This document shows positions 6,545 to 12,933 of a DNA stretch of 12,933 nt, piece after piece (within the stretch, counting starts at the first letter, position 1; the number at the start of each line of letters is the position of its first letter). Below the pieces are notes generated by a model. That model was not told where the DNA came from and did not search any database. It worked only from the letters and a program-made list of their open reading frames with translations. The stretch comes from Candidatus Mesolinea sp. UBA5823 (GTDB taxonomy: Bacteria > Chloroflexota > Anaerolineae > Anaerolineales > Anaerolineaceae): contig DICP01000122.1 of the NCBI GenBank assembly GCA_002417685.1, positions 21,471 to 34,403 of the forward strand, given 5' to 3'. A program made the position numbers and the translations under genes.

Positions 6545-7990
6545 TTGGATAGTTATTTTAATGCTCGTGACGAGGCTTATCAGAAGTTCACGCGTGAACG
6601 CCAAGCGCTGTGGAATCGCATTGCCGCCAAAGAAGCGAAAAAAGTTCGCTGGAGCTCTTATTACCACCACCGGCTGAATGCAACGTATCGCTCTATCATC
6701 CCGGTAGGGAGTACTATACTGGAGGTAGGTTGTGGCAGAGGCGATTTGTTGGCTTTTTTGGAGCCATCGGTTGGTGTGGGTGTGGACTTTTCTGAAGGTA
6801 TGATTGCGGCAGCACAAAAAGCCCACCCGCAATGTGAGTTTATTTGCGTGGATGCGCATGCCTTGCCTGACCTCGGCAGGCAGTTTGACTTTATCATCCT
6901 CTCGGACTTGGTCAATGATGTTTGGGATGTGCAGACCGTTTTGGCACAGTTAAAACCTTTTTGCACCCCCAAAACGCGCTTGGTGATTAACTTCTATAAC
7001 CGCTTATGGGAGTTGCCACTTAAGGTGGCGCAGGCTATCCATATGGCTACGCCGCTGTTGGATCAAAACTGGCTTACCCAGCAGGATATGCGCAACTTGC
7101 TACAACTCTGTGATTATGAGGTCGTACGTACATCGTCGGAAGTGCTGTTTCCCTTCTACTTTCCCTTGCTCAGCGGACTGTTTAACCGTGTTTTAGCACG
7201 GTTGACATTGTTTAAATTTTTGTGCATGACAAATTTCCTTATTGCTCGGCCAAGCGGAGGGGCATGCGAGGATAAACCCTCCGTTTCAGTGGTAATCGCC
7301 GCGCGAAATGAAGCTGGTAACATTGCCCAAATATTCCAACGCGTGCCAGAGATGGGCAGCCGTACGGAGCTTATTTTTGTGGAAGGTTACTCGAAGGATA
7401 ACACCTACGAGGTCATCGAGGATATCGCGGCGCAATCCAATCGCCCGGTACAACTATTTAAGCAAGAAGGAACAGGTAAGGGTGATGCTATCCGCTTAGG
7501 GTTCCAGCATGCCCAGGGTGATGTGCTCATGATTTTGGATGCCGACCTGACAGTCCCGCCAGAAGACCTGCCCCGCTTTTATGATGCGCTTATTTCGAAC
7601 CGTGGAGAATTTATCAATGGAGTGCGTTTAGTATACCCGATGGAGAAGCAAGCCATGCGTCCCTTCAACACACTCGGGAATAAGTTTTTCAGTACGGCAT
7701 TCTCCTGGCTGTTAGGGCAAAGCATTAAAGATACCCTCTGCGGCACTAAAGTGCTTTGGCGGGAAGATTATGAAAAAATTGCAGCTAACCGTGCTTTCTT
7801 TGGTGATTTTGATCCCTTTGGGGATTTTGATCTCATTTTTGGGGCTGCAAAGTTGAACTTAAAAATTGTGGACCTGCCGATCCGTTACCGCGAGCGCACC
7901 TACGGCACCACGAATATCCAACGCTGGAAGCATGGTTTGTTACTTCTGCGCATGCTTTGGGTGGCAGCGGTGCGCCTCAAATTTGTGTAG
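6545..7990 (+). CDS. Bifunctional class I SAM methyltransferase / GT2 glycosyltransferase
   Basis: A 481-residue two-domain fusion. The N-terminal half (about 35-200) is a Rossmann methyltransferase with the SAM-binding motif EVGCGRG (60-66), the acidic VGVDFS (78-83) and a motif around ICVDAHAL (100-107). The C-terminal half (about 245-475) is a GT2 glycosyltransferase with VVIAARNEAGN (249-259), the metal/nucleotide-sugar motif DAD (332-334) and GTGKGDAIRLG (309-319), resembling dolichol/polyprenyl-phosphate mannosyltransferases (DPM1-like). No membrane anchor of the longer DPM type is evident. The start is a TTG with AGGAT eight bases before it; no in-frame ATG precedes the SAM motif. The fusion likely makes or decorates a lipid-linked sugar or glycan. 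The methyl acceptor and the sugar are unknown. It converges on the GT-C-like gene 20 bases away. Confidence 0.88.
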   Translation: MDSYFNARDEAYQKFTRERQALWNRIAAKEAKKVRWSSYYHHRLNATYRSIIPVGSTILEVGCGRGDLLAFLEPSVGVGVDFSEGMIAAAQKAHPQCEFICVDAHALPDLGRQFDFIILSDLVNDVWDVQTVLAQLKPFCTPKTRLVINFYNRLWELPLKVAQAIHMATPLLDQNWLTQQDMRNLLQLCDYEVVRTSSEVLFPFYFPLLSGLFNRVLARLTLFKFLCMTNFLIARPSGGACEDKPSVSVVIAARNEAGNIAQIFQRVPEMGSRTELIFVEGYSKDNTYEVIEDIAAQSNRPVQLFKQEGTGKGDAIRLGFQHAQGDVLMILDADLTVPPEDLPRFYDALISNRGEFINGVRLVYPMEKQAMRPFNTLGNKFFSTAFSWLLGQSIKDTLCGTKVLWREDYEKIAANRAFFGDFDPFGDFDLIFGAAKLNLKIVDLPIRYRERTYGTTNIQRWKHGLLLLRMLWVAAVRLKFV

Positions 7991-8010
7991 TTCTTCGATA
8001 AGGTTACAGA

Positions 8011-10002
8011 CTACTCACAATCGCGTAAGTCCAGCAGTCGGCGGAAATCACCTTTCGCGTCATTTATTTCATAGTGAAGCTGCACACAAGGCGCGGAAAG
8101 CTTCTCCTGGACGGTTTCAGAGAAATCATCCCACTCCCCGGCACCAAGGTAGAGATAGTCGTATCCAGCAGCGCGTAAGGCATAAGGATCGAGAGAGCCG
8201 GCGAGCCGAGAATATTCCGGGAGTGTCTCATACCAGCTGCTATGAGAAGTTAACGGTCGGGCAAAAACCGTAGCGGCACGCGGAGGGATTAGGTCGAAGA
8301 CCATAGCATCTCTATCTAGCTTATTCCAATATTGGCTTTCCACTTGCGCATCTAAGCTACTTAGAAAGTAGCTTTCTTGCGGCACCTGCATCGCTGTGGT
8401 TTCAATGGCAAAGTAGACGATCCCGCCAACACAGCAGAGCAACATCATCCCAACCACAAAAAGCTTGAGGTTGAGCGGGCGATAGCGCAGCCAGTGCCAT
8501 AGCAATGGCACGGCAAAAACCGTCAAGAGTTCAGTGCCGACTAAGCTAAGGCGTTTCGTCGCAGAGATGCCCGCATCGCCTTGGTAACCAACAAACACCG
8601 ATAAGAGGCTGATAGCCACCATAACCGCTAAGATAGTATAGATAACTTGGCTGCTCCGCCAAGCTTTTTTACCCCAGGCGAACATCAACGGAATGAGGAG
8701 GAAAATCGGCCCAACCTCCAGCAGCGCCACGAGCAGCTGGGCTGGGTTGAGTAAAGAAAGCTCCCCTAAATGTGACGAGATAATCGCTGGAGGCCAGCGC
8801 AAGTAAAAGGCATTGCTAAAGTAAGACTCAGAACCGGCTTTTGATCCTAGATTCAGCAGCTGGGTTGCTGTGCCAGTGAGCACACCCCCTTGAAACAGGG
8901 CAAACAGCACCGGGATAAGCACGAAGAAAACTAAGCCCAACCAAGCCTCTTGATGAGGTTTGTCTTTTTGCTTTATAAAATGAATAAGGGCAATAATCAC
9001 GCAGGTAGCTAGGAAATAACCGAACCAAATCTCATCCACAAGCGCTTGGGCTGCCAACAAAGCAGCTGTGACAGCCACACCTCCAGAGTGCTTCCAACGC
9101 CTAAAGGTCAGGATGAGTAATAGGATAATGGTCATGCCCATCATACCCGTGCCGCCATGCTCCATCACCCCGACAGTATGGAAGCCGTTCCCATACGCAA
9201 ACGGGAAAGGAAGAGGTCCCCCGCCTTCGATTGCCCAAGGTTTGGAGAGCGCTAACTTAAGGCTGGCATCGGCCGCTAATCCGGAACCAATCATATTGAT
9301 TTGCCCAGAGATAGCTCCAAGAGCCCGCCCAGGCAGAAAGAGCAACAGCCAGCGCAGACCGCCGGAAAATGCGGTGAAAAGCGCTGCTAACCAGCCTCCG
9401 AACAGACTGCGGGTGAGCCGTTTGCCAAGGAAAAATACATATACCATGCTCAATCCGAAGAAAAACGCACGGGTGAGATCCAGCGCGGTCCAGGGGAAGA
9501 GATCTCCTAAACGCATAAACTGGGCGGCTATCAGCAGCATCAGGTAGTGGTAATCAAAGCTGAGGTTAGGATTGAGCGGGAACACTGGTGGTATAGAACC
9601 TGCTGCTAAAAAGGAGGTTGTCGGTAAGTTTTGGTAATCATCAAATATGGCTAACCCATGGCCGATCATGAAGAAGATATAGATGAGGAGAACAAACGCC
9701 ATCCAATAACCAATCGGGAAAGTAAATTGCTTTCGGGCTGATTGCCAACTTTTGAGAAGTGTGGTCAGCAGCACACCGATAAACAAGATAATGCCAGCGG
9801 CAGCCCAAAAAGCTGTTACCGGTTCTAAATAGTGAGCCAATAGATTTGATACCCAAGCCTGCAAGACTAAACCAAGCCCAAAACCTAAAAGCGTCGCTTC
9901 GCGCCGTTGTACCTTAAACAAACTGACCAAGATCAAATAACCCCCAAAAGCCCAAATTAGCGTCCAGAAGAGCAGGTTCATTAAATTGATTAATACGTCC
10001 AT
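8011..10002 (-). CDS. Multi-pass membrane protein, GT-C-like glycosyltransferase candidate
   Basis: A 663-residue integral membrane protein with about a dozen hydrophobic segments up to about residue 545 and a soluble C-terminal part of roughly 115 residues. An acidic pair at D121-D122 lies in the loop after the third or fourth hydrophobic segment, and FDYHY follows at 149-153. This is the position where GT-C enzymes that use polyprenyl-phosphate sugars keep their catalytic acids. The C-terminal part (DPYALRAAGYDYLYLG) resembles the small soluble domain found behind such enzymes in multi-pass bacterial proteins. The family call is by overall layout, not by a diagnostic motif, so an uncharacterised membrane protein remains the safe name. 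The convergent GT2 gene fits a shared pathway. The ATG at 10002 has AAGG about ten bases upstream. Confidence 0.75.
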   Translation of the reverse strand: MDVLINLMNLLFWTLIWAFGGYLILVSLFKVQRREATLLGFGLGLVLQAWVSNLLAHYLEPVTAFWAAAGIILFIGVLLTTLLKSWQSARKQFTFPIGYWMAFVLLIYIFFMIGHGLAIFDDYQNLPTTSFLAAGSIPPVFPLNPNLSFDYHYLMLLIAAQFMRLGDLFPWTALDLTRAFFFGLSMVYVFFLGKRLTRSLFGGWLAALFTAFSGGLRWLLLFLPGRALGAISGQINMIGSGLAADASLKLALSKPWAIEGGGPLPFPFAYGNGFHTVGVMEHGGTGMMGMTIILLLILTFRRWKHSGGVAVTAALLAAQALVDEIWFGYFLATCVIIALIHFIKQKDKPHQEAWLGLVFFVLIPVLFALFQGGVLTGTATQLLNLGSKAGSESYFSNAFYLRWPPAIISSHLGELSLLNPAQLLVALLEVGPIFLLIPLMFAWGKKAWRSSQVIYTILAVMVAISLLSVFVGYQGDAGISATKRLSLVGTELLTVFAVPLLWHWLRYRPLNLKLFVVGMMLLCCVGGIVYFAIETTAMQVPQESYFLSSLDAQVESQYWNKLDRDAMVFDLIPPRAATVFARPLTSHSSWYETLPEYSRLAGSLDPYALRAAGYDYLYLGAGEWDDFSETVQEKLSAPCVQLHYEINDAKGDFRRLLDLRDCE

Positions 10003-10017
10003 TGGGCAACCGCCTTC

Positions 10018-10041
10018 AATTATCAGGTTTAATTATCAGGT
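10018..10041. repeat. Tandem direct repeat in the leader of the GT-C-like gene
   Basis: AATTATCAGGT occurs at 10018-10028 and again at 10031-10041, a period of 13 bases. The two copies lie 16-39 bases before the start codon on the minus strand, within the likely 5' leader. It may be a slippage duplication or a pair of binding sites. Confidence 0.6.
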
Positions 10042-10062
10042 CTAATGTAACATGTAGTGCTT

Positions 10063-10068
10063 ATTATA
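10063..10068 (-). promoter_or_regulatory. Candidate -10 box for the GT-C-like gene
   Basis: The minus strand reads TATAAT 60 bases before the start codon. No convincing -35 hexamer lies at the normal distance. A start here would give a leader of about 54 bases containing the tandem repeat. Confidence 0.3.
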
Positions 10069-10100
10069 CTGGTAAGGAGCGGATGCTAAGCTATAGATGC

Positions 10101-10130
10101 GTAAAAACAGCCTGCGCATGACAGGCTGTT
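10101..10130 (-). terminator. Rho-independent terminator of the copZ-copA operon
   Basis: A perfect 9-bp stem pairs 10106-10114 with 10122-10130 around a 7-base loop. On the minus strand the stem is followed by a run of five T (the last from the stem base), about 20 bases after the copA stop. It separates the copper operon from the GT-C-like gene on the same strand. Confidence 0.85.
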
Positions 10131-10149
10131 GCGCATATCACCATTGAAT

Positions 10150-12570
10150 CTATTTGAAGCGCTTGAGACGCAGGCTGTTAGTGACCACAAATATGCTGCT
10201 GAAAGACATCGCCCCGGCTGCTAACATAGGGTTAAGCAGCCCAGCTGCCGCTGCTGGGATTAATATAACGTTATAAAAGAAAGCCCAAAACAAGTTTTGT
10301 TTGATGGTCGCTAGCGTCTTGCGGGAGAGGCGGATCGCCAGGGGTACCGCCATTAAATCCCCGCTGATGGAAACGATTTGTGCTGTGGCAATCGCTATAT
10401 CTGTACCAGTTCCAATCGCAATGCCGACGTCGGCTTGTGCCAGGGCTGGAGCGTCGTTGATGCCATCACCAACCATGGCAACTTTGCGCCCTTCCGCCTG
10501 AAGCGCTGCGATCTGCTTGACCTTGTCGCGCGGGAGCAAGTTAGCATACACCTCGTCGATGCCGGCCTGCTTAGCAATCGCTTCAGCGGTCGCTTGGTTA
10601 TCGCCGGTCAACATGGCAACCTTGAGCCCTAAACGATGAAGCTCGGATATAGCTTTAGGGCTGTTATCTTTTAAAGTATCCATAATCCCGAAAATGCCTG
10701 CTAATCTACCGTCAATCGCCATCAATACGACTGTCCGGGCTTCGGCTTCGAGCTTAGAACGACTATCCGCAGCTGCTGAGGTATCGACGCTCTGCTTGGC
10801 TAAAAACGCTTGATTACCGATGAGGATTTTATTTTCAGCCACAACGGCGCTCACACCGCCTCCGGCTGCTGCTTTAAATTGAGCAACAGGGAGTAACTCC
10901 AAAGCACGGGCGATCGCTGCCGCTTGAATGGCTTCCCCTAAAGGGTGTTCGCTGCCAGCCTCAGCTGAAGCTGCAAATTGCAGCATTTCATCTTCACTGA
11001 GCTCTGGAAGCAGCGAAACAACCTCTGTAACCATCGGCTGACCGCGGGTGAGCGTGCCAGTTTTATCGAAGACGACTGTATCCACCTGACCGGCAGTTTC
11101 TAAGCTCTCGCTAGACTTGATTAGAATGCCAAGCTCAGCGCCCCTGCCGCTGCCAACCATCACCGCAGTCGGCGTGGCTAAGCCCATAGCGCATGGGCAG
11201 GCAATCACTAACACTGCCACCATATTGATCAGCGCGCGTGCCAACAAAGTTACTTCCGAATTGGCGGGCAGCGGGATAACAAAATACCAGACTGCAAAGG
11301 TCACCAGGGCAATCCCAATCACGATGGGCACAAACACTGCCGAAATTTTATCGGCTAAGCGTTGGATAGGTGCTTTGCTGGCTTGGGCATTCTCGACCAG
11401 CTGAATAATTTGCGCCAGGACAGTGTCGCGTCCAATTTTGGTGGCTTCAAAGATCAGCCTGCCGTTTTTGTTGAGTGTGGCACCATAAACGGGCGAGCCA
11501 GAGGTTTTCTCTACGGGTAAGGATTCGCCGGTGAGCATAGATTCATCCACGCTCGAGCTGCCCTCGATCACGATGCCATCAACAGGGATTTTTTCGCCCG
11601 GGCGGACAACCACTACATCGCCGATCTGAACATCTTCTGTATTGACTTCGATTTCGATGCCATCTCGAATGACAGTCGCTTTTTTAGGCTGCAGGTAAAG
11701 CAGCTTACGGATTGCTTCGCTGGCACCGCCTTTGGCTTTGGCTTCTAAATACTTGCCTAAGCGCACCAACGTGATAATCACCGCAGAGGTTTCAAAATAC
11801 CCATGCCCAGGGACAGCGCCGAGCAGCACAAAGATGGAATAGAAATAAGCTGCTGAGGTGCCCATGGCAACCAAAACATCCATATTAGCCGATTTATTGC
11901 GCAGAGATTTAAACCCATTCACATAATAGGAAGCGCCTACATAAAACTGCACGGGCGTTGCCAAAGCAAAAAACAGCCAATCCATCCATGGGGCGTGCGC
12001 GATCGCCATAGGCAGCAAACCTAAATCGCGGCTCATGGAAAGTACAAAGAGTGGTACGGTAAAGATCAGCGCAATGACGAGCATGCGCCGTTGGTGTTCG
12101 ATCTCTTTTTTACGTGCAACGGCTTCGGCATCTTCGCCTTGTGTGGATTCTTCAGCGAGCTTAAAACCTGCTTCGGCAATAGCTCGGCGGATTTCGCTTT
12201 GGCTGATTATGGTAGGTACGTAACGCACTGTAACGCGTTCCGTAGCTAAGTTCGCCTGGCTAAAAAGTACGCCTTCGAGGCTGTTGAGTGCCTTTTCTAA
12301 GCGCAGGGCATCTGCTTGGTCGCTTAGGTTTTGAATATGCAGCGCGGCTTCGCCAATCGCGACGTCATAGCCCACCTTACGCACCTGATCAACCAAGTTC
12401 TGGACGCTGGTCTTGCTCGGGTCGTAACGCACGGCTGCGCGCTCGGAGGAGAGATTAACGCTAGCCTCTTCCACGCCTTCCGTTTTAGAAAGGCTACGCT
12501 CAACAGTCGCCACACAGTTTGCACAGGTCATCCCTAAGATGGGCAGAGTGACCTGATGTTTTTCAGCCAT
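10150..12570 (-). CDS. copA: Copper-exporting P1B-type ATPase
   Basis: CopA pumps Cu+ out of the cytoplasm using ATP. The 806-residue protein has a first heavy-metal domain with GMTCANC (Cys16, Cys19) and a second at about 77-138 that keeps the fold pattern but has lost the CxxC. Then come the membrane segments with CPC (458-460), the phosphorylation site DKTGT (Asp502), TGES (347-350), the HP pair (542-543), TGDN (655-658) and GDGINDAP (701-708). The last helices carry YN (766-767) and MSFSS (788-792), the Cu+ signature of this subgroup. The start ATG follows AGGAGA, which overlaps the last codons of copZ. The two genes are two bases apart and surely cotranscribed. No copper regulator gene is within the window. 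Confidence 0.95.
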   Translation of the reverse strand: MAEKHQVTLPILGMTCANCVATVERSLSKTEGVEEASVNLSSERAAVRYDPSKTSVQNLVDQVRKVGYDVAIGEAALHIQNLSDQADALRLEKALNSLEGVLFSQANLATERVTVRYVPTIISQSEIRRAIAEAGFKLAEESTQGEDAEAVARKKEIEHQRRMLVIALIFTVPLFVLSMSRDLGLLPMAIAHAPWMDWLFFALATPVQFYVGASYYVNGFKSLRNKSANMDVLVAMGTSAAYFYSIFVLLGAVPGHGYFETSAVIITLVRLGKYLEAKAKGGASEAIRKLLYLQPKKATVIRDGIEIEVNTEDVQIGDVVVVRPGEKIPVDGIVIEGSSSVDESMLTGESLPVEKTSGSPVYGATLNKNGRLIFEATKIGRDTVLAQIIQLVENAQASKAPIQRLADKISAVFVPIVIGIALVTFAVWYFVIPLPANSEVTLLARALINMVAVLVIACPCAMGLATPTAVMVGSGRGAELGILIKSSESLETAGQVDTVVFDKTGTLTRGQPMVTEVVSLLPELSEDEMLQFAASAEAGSEHPLGEAIQAAAIARALELLPVAQFKAAAGGGVSAVVAENKILIGNQAFLAKQSVDTSAAADSRSKLEAEARTVVLMAIDGRLAGIFGIMDTLKDNSPKAISELHRLGLKVAMLTGDNQATAEAIAKQAGIDEVYANLLPRDKVKQIAALQAEGRKVAMVGDGINDAPALAQADVGIAIGTGTDIAIATAQIVSISGDLMAVPLAIRLSRKTLATIKQNLFWAFFYNVILIPAAAAGLLNPMLAAGAMSFSSIFVVTNSLRLKRFK

Positions 12571-12572
12571 TT

Positions 12573-12779
12573 TTATCTCCTGGGAGGATAGTTGATTTCC
12601 TCTAAGGCTGCGACGATTACTTCATCACTGGCGGGTTCGGAAAATTCAACCGTGACTTCTTTGGTAGATACATCGCCTTCAACGCTCTTCACACCTTCGA
12701 TTTCGTTCAAGCGATTGGTGATATGCATCACGCAATGCGCGCAACTGATATTGGGGATAAGATAAGTTTTTGTAGCCAT
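12573..12779 (-). CDS. copZ: Copper chaperone, heavy-metal-associated domain protein
   Basis: A 68-residue single HMA-domain protein that would bind Cu+ and hand it to CopA. The metal site is ISCAHC with Cys13 and Cys16; Asn-Ile-Ser replaces the commoner Gly-Met-Thr before the first Cys. The beta-alpha-beta-beta-alpha-beta pattern follows, with EGVKSVEGDV and KEVTVEF. The ATG at 12779 is preferred because AAGGTG stands six bases before it; an ATG at 12782 and a GTG at 12788 are also in frame. The stop TAA ends two bases before copA. Binding of another soft metal cannot be excluded. Confidence 0.88.
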   Translation of the reverse strand: MATKTYLIPNISCAHCVMHITNRLNEIEGVKSVEGDVSTKEVTVEFSEPASDEVIVAALEEINYPPRR

Positions 12780-12792
12780 CATTCTCACCTTG

Positions 12793-12805
12793 GGTAAATT
12801 TTACC
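12793..12805. repeat. 13-bp palindrome in the copZ leader
   Basis: GGTAAA and TTTACC form a perfect 6+1+6 inverted repeat. It lies between the predicted transcription start of copZ and its ribosome site, a good place for a repressor operator. It does not match a copper operator that I can name. Confidence 0.45.
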
Positions 12806-12818
12806 TTTCTTGTATGTT

Positions 12819-12846
12819 ATTTTAGGATAAACTAATCTTAAGTCAA
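12819..12846 (-). promoter_or_regulatory. Promoter of the copZ-copA operon
   Basis: On the minus strand TTGACT (12841-12846) and TAAAAT (12819-12824) are 16 bases apart; each matches the consensus at five of six positions. Transcription would start near 12812, about 32 bases before the copZ start. The spacing is one base short of the optimum. Nothing else recognisable is seen from 12847 to the end of the window. Confidence 0.6.
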
Positions 12847-12933
12847 TTGCTGAAACTGTACATGCAGCCTGTCAACGAGTAAATGCATATCGAGGGTGTT
12901 GAAAAACATTAGTTAATCGATTACATCCAAATT

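Noticed and set aside
7991..8010. Terminator between the convergent GT2 and GT-C-like genes
   Set aside because: The 20-base gap holds no stem followed by a T run on either strand.
9068..9547. 159-residue plus-strand reading frame opposite the GT-C-like gene
   Set aside because: It is fully antisense to a convincing membrane protein gene, is rich in Pro/Arg/Ser, and shows no domain. It is a shadow frame.
12914..12923. Perfect 10-bp palindrome TAATCGATTA near the right edge
   Set aside because: It is short and A+T-rich, and there is no gene context visible to its right, so chance cannot be excluded.

Overview
The window looks like an ordinary chromosomal segment of a free-living bacterium of roughly 50% G+C. 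It is most consistent with Chloroflexota, class Anaerolineae. That placement is an inference from protein character: a Thr/Pro-rich linker behind a lipoprotein signal, a guanylate kinase P-loop ending GKD, and a methyltransferase-GT2 fusion beside a large GT-C-like membrane protein. No rRNA, mobile element, CRISPR array or phage gene is visible. Eleven protein genes and one tRNA gene fill nearly all of the sequence.

Left part (1-2860): gmk (guanylate kinase) overlaps a rhomboid protease gene by 4 bases. A HAD phosphatase/mutase gene converges on the rhomboid gene and overlaps its tail by 14 bases. A PAP2 phosphatase gene diverges from the HAD gene and ends in a strong hairpin terminator, which it shares with a convergent GH13 alpha-glucan hydrolase gene.

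Middle (2857-6470): the GH13 gene is divergent from the most notable element, a selenocysteine tRNA gene (selC, 4482-4575, anticodon TCA). This is easily missed because an open reading frame runs through it. A consensus-like promoter sits so close that the transcript would begin at or next to the mature tRNA 5' end, and the -35 box lies inside a 33-bp near-palindrome. Only 23 bases after the tRNA begins an orphan ABC-type solute-binding lipoprotein gene, which overlaps rnhA (RNase HI). tRNA, lipoprotein and RNase H therefore probably share a transcript.

Right part (6470-12933): a TTG-started gene encodes a class I methyltransferase fused to a DPM1-like GT2 glycosyltransferase. It converges on a 663-residue multi-pass membrane protein with GT-C-like features, and together they suggest lipid-linked sugar transfer at the membrane. 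The window ends with a minus-strand copper-detoxification operon: copZ (68-residue chaperone) two bases ahead of copA (Cu+ P1B-ATPase), with a recognisable promoter, a palindrome in the leader and a rho-independent terminator.

The tRNA-Sec implies that the host makes selenoproteins. No selenoprotein gene, selA, selB or selD is visible here.
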